Positions 34,856 to 43,097 of a DNA stretch of 64,000 nucleotides are shown here, piece by piece. The DNA lies in NCBI RefSeq assembly GCF_034424215.1, contig NZ_CP139960.1, positions 4,898,001-4,962,000 on the forward strand, read 5' to 3'. The position numbers were made by a program, and so were the translations under genes. Each line of letters starts with the position of its first letter. Position 1 is the first letter of the stretch. The stretch comes from Niabella yanshanensis. Lineage in GTDB: Bacteria; Bacteroidota; Bacteroidia; Chitinophagales; Chitinophagaceae. The notes beneath the pieces are model-generated. The model was not told the DNA's origin. It was given only the letters and a program-made list of their open reading frames with translations, and made no database searches.

Positions 34856-36787
34856 TTACCAGTTAGGATTTTGTGTTAGATTGGTATTTACTACAAGGTT
34901 GTCTGTCTTAATAGGCCATAAGTAGTTTTTCAAACCGAATACCGGGATCAGAACAGTTCTGGGTTGATAGTAGTCAGATGGGTTTTCTCCATATACATTC
35001 CAACCTTGTAATGGCCTGCTCAATACATTCTGTAACTCTTTCCATCTTCTTAAATCCCATCCGCTTTGCGCCTCAAAACATAATTCAATTCTTCGTTCCT
35101 GGTGGATGATCTGTCTTAGCCCCTCTTTGGTGAGTGGCTTCGATGGAGCAGAAGAATAAGTTTGCCACGACTCAACCACTCCCTTTAACCCAGCCCGTGT
35201 TCTCACTCTGTCAATAAATTCGTATGTTTCCGCTGTAGGGCCATTTATTTCATTTAATGCCTCCGCATAAAGTAAGTACAAGCCAGCTAGCCGGATCACC
35301 GGGAGTTTGAAATGTTCTGTTTGGAAAGTTTCATCATATACCGTTATATAGTTCGCCAGTTTTTTAGGCCAGTAGCCGGTTATATTCGTAGCGCCAACAC
35401 TTTTAGGTCCGGCTAAGGCAGTAGGACCGCGACCCTGTACATAACGGGGGTTGTTCGCATCCAGTACTCCGTTCCCAAACCAGATGCCACCATCAAAACC
35501 CAGGTTGGCGTAAAAGCGCGACTCCCTGTTAAAGTTAACCTTTGCTGTTGCGTATCCAAGCTTTATATAGTTTTTATTAGCGTCGTCTCCTGCCTGTGTA
35601 GTATACCTGTTTATATAGTCAAAGTTTTTATCTTCATTGATCGGTACTCCGTTTTTGGTGTAAAATAAATCGGTTGTAGCTATGGGGACAGAAAAACTGC
35701 CGGGGTTTTGGTTCACACTGGCTACGGATTTATCGGTCATACGGGGTATAACGTAGTTCTGATAGTTAAATCCATAATTCATAGCCCATATTAATTCCAG
35801 ATTGTTTTCCCATTTTTCAGTAACTGCGGTTTGCAGCGTCAGCACCTGTTTTAGTTCGTCGTTCATGTTCAATACATTGCCTACGGGGATATAGGTATGG
35901 AATTTAATTCCAACACTTTCGGCCTCATCAATCGCTTCTTTGCACGCGGTGGCTGCTTTTTGCCAAAGGGTAGCATCATAACTTGCTGGGAAAAGATTCC
36001 TTCCGTCTTTGTCTTTAAAACCTGCATAATCAGGATTTCCGTTAAACAAAGGACTTGCCTGCGTCATTAATATTTCTGCTTTAAATGAAAGGGCTATAAC
36101 TTTGGTGATACGTCCCAACTCCTGAGCAGGATTTTGAATAGTTGGTGGCAGGTTTGGTATAGCCTCGTCCAGAAGAGAGAGGACGTAATCAAAAGATTCC
36201 TGCAGGGTTGCTCTTTTTATTTTTACCTCTTCAGCTGATGCGTTAATGGGCAGGTTTTCCCTAACAAGCGGGATAGGACCATACATTCTTAACAGCCAGT
36301 AATGATAGTAAGCCTTCAGAAACCTGGTTTCAGCCAGCCACCTGTTTTTGGTAGGTGTATCCAGATCAATAGGCTGATCGATATTCTCCAGCATGATATT
36401 GCATCTTCTGATTGCCTGGAAGAGAGGCTCTGCGCCACCCTCGCCATCCCAGTAGTTGATTAATGGGTTGGATGGTGTTTGAATACCTTTTATCAGGCTG
36501 AAGCCTGCTTCGTTCAATGCTGCAAAGCCATTGGGGTCGGTAGGATAAACTATTTCCGCGGCAAGGGTGAAGCCCGGGTTTACAATCGTATTGTATTGCC
36601 GTTGCATAGTGGAATAGCAGGTGAACAGGTAATTCTCTGCTTCATTTTTGTTCCTGAAAGCATAATCCAATGTACCCACGTTATCAGGTACGATATCCAG
36701 GTATTTTTTACAGGAGGATAGTGATGATAAACACGCACCGATTAATATGGCTCCTGCAAGTCCTTTTATAGATACTGACAGACTCAT
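34856..36787 (-). CDS. SusD/RagB surface glycan-binding lipoprotein (PUL 2)
   Basis: 643 aa. Lipoprotein signal ends CLSSLSSCKKYLDIVPDN, and the C-terminal WDLRRWKELQ and ending LTQNPNW are RagB/SusD-like. Helical repeats (NRWLAETRFLKAYYHYWLLR) match the family. Encoded 2 bases after its SusC, so the two are probably translationally coupled. Full length compared with the family. Confidence 0.94.
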   Translation of the reverse strand: MSLSVSIKGLAGAILIGACLSSLSSCKKYLDIVPDNVGTLDYAFRNKNEAENYLFTCYSTMQRQYNTIVNPGFTLAAEIVYPTDPNGFAALNEAGFSLIKGIQTPSNPLINYWDGEGGAEPLFQAIRRCNIMLENIDQPIDLDTPTKNRWLAETRFLKAYYHYWLLRMYGPIPLVRENLPINASAEEVKIKRATLQESFDYVLSLLDEAIPNLPPTIQNPAQELGRITKVIALSFKAEILMTQASPLFNGNPDYAGFKDKDGRNLFPASYDATLWQKAATACKEAIDEAESVGIKFHTYIPVGNVLNMNDELKQVLTLQTAVTEKWENNLELIWAMNYGFNYQNYVIPRMTDKSVASVNQNPGSFSVPIATTDLFYTKNGVPINEDKNFDYINRYTTQAGDDANKNYIKLGYATAKVNFNRESRFYANLGFDGGIWFGNGVLDANNPRYVQGRGPTALAGPKSVGATNITGYWPKKLANYITVYDETFQTEHFKLPVIRLAGLYLLYAEALNEINGPTAETYEFIDRVRTRAGLKGVVESWQTYSSAPSKPLTKEGLRQIIHQERRIELCFEAQSGWDLRRWKELQNVLSRPLQGWNVYGENPSDYYQPRTVLIPVFGLKNYLWPIKTDNLVVNTNLTQNPNW

Positions 36788-36789
36788 TT

Positions 36790-39700
36790 TTATAAATTTA
36801 AATTGATACCGATATTAAATACTTTTTGAATGGGATAGGCGAACCCATTACCACCTTGTTCCGGATCCCAGGTTTTAAACGGAGCCCATGTAAGCAGGTT
36901 AAGGCCATTTACATAAATACGGGCATTAGTAACCCACGCTTTTGTGGTAAGTTTTGCTGGCATGGTGTAACCTAATTCTACAGATTTTAACCTTAAGAAA
37001 GCGCCGTTGCGTAGCCACCACGTACTGTTTTGAAGATTGTTTTCGATAACGTTTCTACTTACGCCTAACCTGGGATAAGTCGCATATGTATTTTGATTGG
37101 CCTCTGTCCAATGATCATCGGCGAACTCGGTAATAACCTGTGTATTTCCATATATATAGGGGTCAGGACTTTGTATAAAAGGACTTACCCTGCTCGGGTC
37201 AATAAAGAAAGATACTCTTGCCTGTCCCTGTAAAAATGCTGAGAGGTCAAATCCTTTATAGCCGCCTGATAGACCGAATCCGTATACAATCTCGGGAACA
37301 GTCGGATAGCCAATAAACGTCTGATCCAGGTAATCGATCCTGCCATCGTTATTCATGTCTTTGTACTTGATATCCCCACCTTGTGGCAGTCTTCCGTTGG
37401 TGCTAAAGCTTTGTATAGGGGAGTTGGCTGCTTCGATATCATCAACAAACAATCTTTCTGCCAGGTAGCCCCAGCCACGATTGATAGGCTGACCAATGGA
37501 GTATCGCCAGGGTTCATTATAGCTGGGCTCTTCCCGTTTTACATACTCATTGGTAGAGTAGGTGAAATTTGCCCTGGATTGAAGCCAGAGTCCACTATTA
37601 AAGCTTTGCTTATAGTCTAAGGATAGGTCAATGCCCTGTGACTTCACTTCACCCAGGTTGGCGCTGATAGACGCTTCCAATCCCATTGTGGTTGGAATGC
37701 TGGCTCTTTGCTGAAGAATATTATAACGGTAGTTGGTGTAATACTCAGCAATAAAGTTGAAGTTTTTGAGTAAAGTAAATTCAGCCGCTACGTTGGTTTG
37801 TCTTGATGTCTCCCAGGTTACGTCCAGGTTTTCATAGTTCCTGATCACAACTCCTTTGCGTTCATAACCGTTTGTGGTACCAAACTGGGCATAGTTATTC
37901 CCGTCGTTAAGAATTACATCCGACATATAAAAGAATCTTTGCCTGCCTATCGCGTCATTACCTACAAGTCCGTGGCTGGCTCTTAGTTTAAACCTGGTAA
38001 TAATATTAGATAATCCTCCATTCCAGAATTTTTCGTTAGACACAATCCAGGAACCTCCGATAGTAGGGAAGAATCCATAGCGGTGGTTAGAGGAAAATCG
38101 TTCTGAACCATTGTATCCGAAATTACCTTCGATAAAATACTTACGAAGGAAGGAATAAGTAAGACGGCCCGCCAGGCCGAAGTTCCGGTAGGGCAGAGAA
38201 TTTTGCAGGGCACTATTGTTGGAAGAACCTAGAAAGTGATCTGCATCTGAGTACAGGGTTTGCTGCCTGGTGGCAATAAGGGTGCTGCTGATAGTATGAT
38301 CTCCCATAGTTCTATTGTACTCCAAGGCTCCCTGCATATAAATGAATGTATTGGTTTTGGGTTCCTGCCTGCTGTACTGGAGGTACTCTGTAGCTACATT
38401 GCTTCCGGTGGGTTGTGGATTCAGCCATACAAGAGAGTACTCGTTGCTTGTTCTGTTGTAAGAGCCTATATTGTAATAAAAAGGGGAGTAAGCATTTTGC
38501 GAGGTAAAATAAGAATACCTGTTGGTATTCAAAAGGCCTCTGAATTTTAACCCCTTCGTAATAAAATCAAAATTCTGGTTGACCTCAAATTGCGCAGACA
38601 TTCTGGATTCAGAGAAGTTCTTATGCCCTCGCAGTAAAGCTGCATAAGGATTGTTATATTGAATACTGTTGTTGGCAATCCCGGCATCTCCGATACCTAC
38701 ATTGCCAAAAAGAATATGTTGCGTATTGGCGTTGGCAGCATCGGGTTCATAATATGCAGGAAACAGCACCGGACTGGTATGAACGGCAATATTGTACAGG
38801 TCTGACGCAAAAGAACCGTCTGTGGTTATAGGCCCATTATACTCGCTAAAATTACCCGATAGACGGACGATCAGTTCGGTTGTATTGGTTAGGTTAATGT
38901 TAACGTTGGAACGCAACTGGTAGTTCTCAAACTTAACATTGTTCTTGTTATTATTCCTGATATCTTCTTTTAGCACACCATTATCTATATTATAAGAGCC
39001 TGCTACATAGTATTTGGCTACTTTACCACCGCCATTAATACTTAAATTATTACGCTGGGTGGTAGCTCTTTTCCTGAAAAGCATGTCAAGCCAATCTACT
39101 GCGGGGTATACATATGCATTGCTGCCCGGCATTCCATTCATGGCATCGATTGTATTTTGAATTTTAGCGGGAGTAAAAGGGACGGAGGCTGTCGGATCTC
39201 TGGTTATTGCTGCTTCATTGTATAGGTCCATATACCTTATTGGGTCAACCAGTTGCAGGGTTTGTGTAGACTGTGATGATGAGTACTCCGACCTGAAGTT
39301 GACTTTAGCCTTTCCTTCGCGTCCCTCTTTGGTGCTTACCAGTATCACACCGTTGGCACCACGGGCTCCATATAGAGCAGTAGCACTGGCGTCTTTCAAT
39401 ATCGAAAAGGAAGCAATATCATCTACCTGCAATCGGGCAAGGTCATTAGCTGTAAGCTCTACGTTGTCTATCAGAATCAATGGGTCTTGCTTGTATCCGA
39501 AAGTGGTAACACCCCGTATAAAAAAATTGGCGTTATCCTGACCTGGTTGCCCACTTCGCTGGTAAGCAATCATTCCCGCTATTTGCCCCGCCATGGCCGT
39601 AGTCAAATTGCTGGCCGGAATTTTAAGCTCTTCAGGTTGGATACTGGTAACAGACCCAACCACAGCCTCCTTTCTTTCTTTTCGTCCAAAAGCCGTAACC

Positions 39701-40065
39701 ACTACCTCGTCACCCGCCTGGAACACCGTTTGTGTCATCGTGATGTCGATAGTAGTCGTTGTAGGAGTAATAGCAAATGATTCGTCAGAATAACCTATAT
39801 AAGAGAAACGAAGCGAATCTCCATTGTCCACTTCTAAAACAAAACGGCCATTCTTGTCGGTGACAGTTCCAATTTTTTGTTTGTTTACAATGATGATATT
39901 AACACCGTCCATCATTTTCCCCGAACTGTCCTTAACAGTTCCTATGATGGGTCTGGTTTGTGCCTGTGCCAGGCAGCTGGCCAAAATTAAGGCTACCAGC
40001 ATCCAGGTACGGCATAGAAAGGAATCTCGTTTCCCTTCCGAAATACAAGGCAATCGGTTATTCAT
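36790..40065 (-). CDS. SusC/RagA TonB-dependent receptor (PUL 2)
   Basis: 1091 aa from ATG 40065 (the frame opens 9 bases earlier with TTG). Signal peptide ends SCLAQAQT. Carboxypeptidase-regulatory domain IIGTVKDSSGKMMDGVNIII; plug with GQIAGMIAYQRSGQPGQDNA, FFIRGVTTFG, DPLILIDNVEL, YGARGANGVILVSTK; long barrel ending VFNIGINLNL. No STN domain, so unlike PUL 1 it is not wired to a sigma/anti-sigma pair; a GntR-type operator overlaps its promoter region instead. Its plug is close to that of the PUL 1 SusC. Confidence 0.95.
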   Translation of the reverse strand: MNNRLPCISEGKRDSFLCRTWMLVALILASCLAQAQTRPIIGTVKDSSGKMMDGVNIIIVNKQKIGTVTDKNGRFVLEVDNGDSLRFSYIGYSDESFAITPTTTTIDITMTQTVFQAGDEVVVTAFGRKERKEAVVGSVTSIQPEELKIPASNLTTAMAGQIAGMIAYQRSGQPGQDNANFFIRGVTTFGYKQDPLILIDNVELTANDLARLQVDDIASFSILKDASATALYGARGANGVILVSTKEGREGKAKVNFRSEYSSSQSTQTLQLVDPIRYMDLYNEAAITRDPTASVPFTPAKIQNTIDAMNGMPGSNAYVYPAVDWLDMLFRKRATTQRNNLSINGGGKVAKYYVAGSYNIDNGVLKEDIRNNNKNNVKFENYQLRSNVNINLTNTTELIVRLSGNFSEYNGPITTDGSFASDLYNIAVHTSPVLFPAYYEPDAANANTQHILFGNVGIGDAGIANNSIQYNNPYAALLRGHKNFSESRMSAQFEVNQNFDFITKGLKFRGLLNTNRYSYFTSQNAYSPFYYNIGSYNRTSNEYSLVWLNPQPTGSNVATEYLQYSRQEPKTNTFIYMQGALEYNRTMGDHTISSTLIATRQQTLYSDADHFLGSSNNSALQNSLPYRNFGLAGRLTYSFLRKYFIEGNFGYNGSERFSSNHRYGFFPTIGGSWIVSNEKFWNGGLSNIITRFKLRASHGLVGNDAIGRQRFFYMSDVILNDGNNYAQFGTTNGYERKGVVIRNYENLDVTWETSRQTNVAAEFTLLKNFNFIAEYYTNYRYNILQQRASIPTTMGLEASISANLGEVKSQGIDLSLDYKQSFNSGLWLQSRANFTYSTNEYVKREEPSYNEPWRYSIGQPINRGWGYLAERLFVDDIEAANSPIQSFSTNGRLPQGGDIKYKDMNNDGRIDYLDQTFIGYPTVPEIVYGFGLSGGYKGFDLSAFLQGQARVSFFIDPSRVSPFIQSPDPYIYGNTQVITEFADDHWTEANQNTYATYPRLGVSRNVIENNLQNSTWWLRNGAFLRLKSVELGYTMPAKLTTKAWVTNARIYVNGLNLLTWAPFKTWDPEQGGNGFAYPIQKVFNIGINLNL

Positions 40066-40118
40066 TTTAAGCAATTATTAAAAAAGTTTAATCAAGCAAT
40101 TCAGTAAAAAAGCAATCT

Positions 40119-40137
40119 GTACTATACTATACTATAC
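40119..40137 (-). promoter_or_regulatory. Candidate GntR operator at the PUL 2 promoter
   Basis: Three tandem ACTAT units (TACTATACTATACTATAC on the plus strand) begin right where the transcript should start, next to the -7 element. The same ACTAT pattern is at the gntR promoter (42957-42977). It lacks the full inverted repeat of that site, so the match is partial (about 13 of 18 positions). Confidence 0.45.
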
Positions 40138-40168
40138 CAAAATTAATGTTTAATTTTTTATAAACAAA
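40138..40168 (-). promoter_or_regulatory. Promoter of PUL 2 (susC)
   Basis: On the minus strand: TTTG (40165-40168), a 19-base spacer and TAATTTTG (40138-40145). This is an exact fit to the Bacteroidota consensus TTTG-N19-TAnnTTTG. The leader to the ATG at 40065 is about 65 bases. Confidence 0.8.
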
Positions 40169-40284
40169 TTTTTTTTGATGGTATTCGAATGGGCAAATCC
40201 AGGTATCAAAATTATCATACACCCATGACTGGTACAATAGACATTTTTATGAAAAGGATGCACAATATTCTGTAGGGTCCCGGC

Positions 40285-41868
40285 CTATCGGGCAATACCC
40301 AAAGGGGAGAAGAGGAAGAACATGCCTGTCATTAAGGCAATCAGAATGATATAGTAAATATACCGTTGCTTCCAGGGGTTGAGATTTACTTTAGCATGAG
40401 TTTCTATGGAAAAAGGTTTCTCCCTGGGCATCAATTTACCTATTAACAACATCAACAGGCTGGTAACTACAAAAAGCACTGCCAGTATATGGAGGTAGTG
40501 CCAACCGGTATCTATAACTACCTGGGTAACGATATAAGCAAGAACGAAGAAGAACAGGCCTGCTTTGGCGGCGATGGCAGGTACTCTGCGTGTCACCAGG
40601 CCCATCAGCATAATCGTAAATACAGGTACACTAAAATAGCTGGCTACTTTTTGAAGGTAACTGTAAAAACCGCCGCTAAAAAACATAATATAGGGAGAGA
40701 ATACGATCGCTATAAGTGTAATGGCAATCTGTATCATCCTGCCTTTTTTTATAAGCGTTGCGTCATGAACGGGATACTTTCTTTTTTCCAGCCATGGTTT
40801 GTAAAGGTTCATGGTGAACAGGGTGCCAATGCTGTTTAAACCCGCATTAAAAGTGCTTAAAGCTCCACCAAATACGATGGCCGCAATAAGGCCTGTAATA
40901 AGGGGCGGTAGTGTACCGGTTATCATTTTAGGGAATACCTGTGCGGTGTTCTCCATACCCGGGTAAAGTTGCAATGCAATAAGTCCCGGTACATTTAACA
41001 GCAGGGGGGCGATTAATTTTCCCACGCAGGCAAGGGAAATTCCCTTTTGGCTTTCTGCCAGGTTACGCGCCGCCAGCGATTGCTGCACAATATATTGTTC
41101 CATGCCCCAGTAATAAATGTTGATGAGCAGCATACCGGTGAACAGGGTACCAAAAGGTATGGCCGCACCGGGTTTGCCTATTGCATTTAAATGCTCCCGG
41201 TTATTACCTAAAAGCTTTTCCACACCTGCAGTCAAACTCCCGTCGCCCAGAAACCTCAGGCCGATCCAGGTAATAAGTATGCCGCCGGCCACCATTCCTA
41301 TTCCTTGTACAATGTCGTTAATGGTAATAGCTTTTAATCCGCCTAATACAGCATACAGGCAACCCGTAACCCCAATGAAAGTTACCAGCAACCGGATCGT
41401 GGTGAAATAATCGAGACCGAACCTGGTGTCAAATTGAAAAATGCCGTTCATTGCTACTGCACAACCATATAAAACAGCAGGCACGAGATTAATGGCATAG
41501 CTTAAAAGAAAAATAATAGATACGAAGCGCTGGGTTTGTTTGTCGAAACGAATGCCCAGGAAATCGGGGGTGGTCATAGCCCCGATACGGAGGTATACGG
41601 GCATTAAAAATTCAGATACGATGATCATAGCCAGGATCGAACTCATACCCCAGCACATAACCGTCATATTATTGGTATACACAAACTCATTTTCGCCTAC
41701 AAACTGGTTGGCGCTCATATTAGTGAGAAAGAGCGAGCAACCTACCATCCAAAAATTAAGACTCCTGCTACCCATATAATGCCCAACGGAAGTTTTACTT
41801 TGTTTGCGGGTAGTATATACTGATACAGCGGCAGCAATTACCAATACCAGGAAAAAGCTGATAAACAT
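40285..41868 (-). CDS. Sodium:solute symporter (SSS family), sugar type
   Basis: 527 aa with about 14 predicted membrane helices, typical for the SSS family. Conserved segments include GHYMGSRSLNFWMVGCSLFLTN near the start of the core, ITINDIVQGIGMVAGGIL and MEQYIVQQSLAARNLAESQ, which is characteristic of SGLT-like sugar transporters. It should take up a sugar released in the periplasm with Na+. It follows gntR by 16 bases, so the regulator and symporter are one operon. Confidence 0.9.
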   Translation of the reverse strand: MFISFFLVLVIAAAVSVYTTRKQSKTSVGHYMGSRSLNFWMVGCSLFLTNMSANQFVGENEFVYTNNMTVMCWGMSSILAMIIVSEFLMPVYLRIGAMTTPDFLGIRFDKQTQRFVSIIFLLSYAINLVPAVLYGCAVAMNGIFQFDTRFGLDYFTTIRLLVTFIGVTGCLYAVLGGLKAITINDIVQGIGMVAGGILITWIGLRFLGDGSLTAGVEKLLGNNREHLNAIGKPGAAIPFGTLFTGMLLINIYYWGMEQYIVQQSLAARNLAESQKGISLACVGKLIAPLLLNVPGLIALQLYPGMENTAQVFPKMITGTLPPLITGLIAAIVFGGALSTFNAGLNSIGTLFTMNLYKPWLEKRKYPVHDATLIKKGRMIQIAITLIAIVFSPYIMFFSGGFYSYLQKVASYFSVPVFTIMLMGLVTRRVPAIAAKAGLFFFVLAYIVTQVVIDTGWHYLHILAVLFVVTSLLMLLIGKLMPREKPFSIETHAKVNLNPWKQRYIYYIILIALMTGMFFLFSPLGIAR

Positions 41869-41884
41869 AATTTTCGATTGAAAT

Positions 41885-42901
41885 TTAGAGGGAGCCCCTT
41901 CTGATCAAAATGGTGGGCACCGTCTCCTGTATTTTTTTACGGTGGAGAATAAATTCGGCAGCCTTTTCTGCCATTGCTTCAAAACTGGTAGAATAAGTAG
42001 TGATGCCATCAAATATGATCTCCTTAACTATTTCGTCGTTATGCGACAGGATACCGAGGTCTTTGCCCAATTTTAGTTTTTTATGTTTTGCGTCTTTTAG
42101 CATCATCCATAACTCAGCATTATTGATCGTAAAATATACATATCCTGCTTCTATAGAACCGGGTATGTATTCGGGGAGTATCGCATGTTTCACCTTGAAG
42201 TCCTTTACAAATTTTTGAAACGCCAGCAGTATTTCCTCCGGCGTATCTGAATTCGGCCGGTGATAATAAAGCATTTTTTTGAAGTTCTTAATAGCCGGAG
42301 CCAGCTGGGCAAATGCGGCATAGGATGATTGAAAAAATTCCTGCGTAACATGAGAAACATCTGTAGCCAGCGGCAAATGCCGGTCGATCATCAGGAACTT
42401 ATCCTTGGGTAAAGTATTGAGGATAGCCGCCGATTTTTTGTGAGGAATAGGAGCTACCACATACATCCCGTATTTGCCTCTCACCCTGTCGATAATACTT
42501 TCAAATACGTCTATATTGTTGTGATGAAAGAAGATATCGATATGTGTTTGCTTACCCAGGCGGTTTCGGAAGGTTTTGTAAAACACTTCCTGGAAGCTGT
42601 CAAAGGCAAAAATAATCAAGGCAATTCTGAGCTGGTTGCGTGTATTTTCCTTGGCGAGAAAAAAGCCAATCCTGTTTTTGGATTCAACTATGCCGCGGCT
42701 GATCAGTTCTTTGTAGGCCTTGGCTATCGTCTCTCTTGCAAATCCCAGCTCGGTAATTAAATTGTTAACAGAAGGCAACATATCTCCTTTGGAAAGTATT
42801 TTGTTGTCCACAGCGTTCAAAAATCCCTGCACAAATTGTTCATGTTTGGATAGACCATGAACATTCTCCATCTCCCTGATGTAGTCGTATACCGTTTGCA
42901 T
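41885..42901 (-). CDS. GntR-family regulator with LacI-type sugar-binding domain
   Basis: 338 aa. N-terminal winged helix (about 12-83): LPSVNNLITELGFARETIAKAYKELISRGIVE. From about residue 90 it matches the periplasmic-binding-protein-like effector domain of LacI-type regulators (LRIALIIFAFDSFQEVFYKTF, GKYGMYVVAPIPH, LGILSHNDEIVKEIIFDGIT). Expected to repress or activate sugar-use genes and to release DNA on binding its sugar. A candidate operator overlaps its own promoter, and similar sites are at the PUL 2 and third susC promoters. It sits before the symporter gene. Confidence 0.92.
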   Translation of the reverse strand: MQTVYDYIREMENVHGLSKHEQFVQGFLNAVDNKILSKGDMLPSVNNLITELGFARETIAKAYKELISRGIVESKNRIGFFLAKENTRNQLRIALIIFAFDSFQEVFYKTFRNRLGKQTHIDIFFHHNNIDVFESIIDRVRGKYGMYVVAPIPHKKSAAILNTLPKDKFLMIDRHLPLATDVSHVTQEFFQSSYAAFAQLAPAIKNFKKMLYYHRPNSDTPEEILLAFQKFVKDFKVKHAILPEYIPGSIEAGYVYFTINNAELWMMLKDAKHKKLKLGKDLGILSHNDEIVKEIIFDGITTYSTSFEAMAEKAAEFILHRKKIQETVPTILIRRGSL

Positions 42902-42948
42902 TGCAATTGTTATTAAAATCGGGTGGCAATTTGAATTGTCTCCGCTAT

Positions 42949-42956
42949 CAAAGTTA
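42949..42956 (-). promoter_or_regulatory. -7 element of the gntR promoter
   Basis: TAACTTTG on the minus strand, an exact TAnnTTTG. The -33 position is occupied by AT-rich sequence without a clear TTTG. The candidate operator extends over the region between -7 and -33, which suggests autorepression. Distance to the ATG at 42901 is about 48 bases. Confidence 0.5.
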
Positions 42957-42980
42957 TACTATACTATTCTATTAGTATAA
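42954..42980. promoter_or_regulatory. Inverted-repeat operator between gntR and the GH-D gene
   Basis: TTATACTA (42954-42961) and TAGTATAA (42973-42980) form a perfect 8-bp inverted repeat with an 11-base spacer. The minus-strand form TACTAATAGAATAGTATA (42960-42977) matches TACTAAAATAATAGACTA at 51173-51190 in 14 of 18 positions. Placed between the divergent gntR and GH-D genes, so it could control both. Confidence 0.6.
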
Positions 42981-43007
42981 TTTTTTTTATTTTGCAGACG
43001 ATTGTCC

Positions 43008-43051
43008 AGTAAATGCCGACGATCGTCTATCAGATTTATTGGCATTTTACT
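43008..43051 (+). promoter_or_regulatory. Stem-loop in the leader of the GH-D gene
   Basis: AGTAAATGCC (43008-43017) pairs with GGCATTTTACT (43041-43051) with one bulged T, and the palindrome GACGATCGTC lies inside. It is 47-90 bases before the ATG at 43098, so it is in the presumed 5' leader. Confidence 0.4.
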
Positions 43052-43097
43052 CATTTTTGGGAGTGTTGGTTCCAAGAACGATTGCAAAAAAAGTTAT

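Noticed and set aside
43002-43097. N-terminal extension of the GH-D hydrolase
   Set aside because: Starts with TTG inside the stem-loop region; the ATG at 43098 opens a clear signal peptide.
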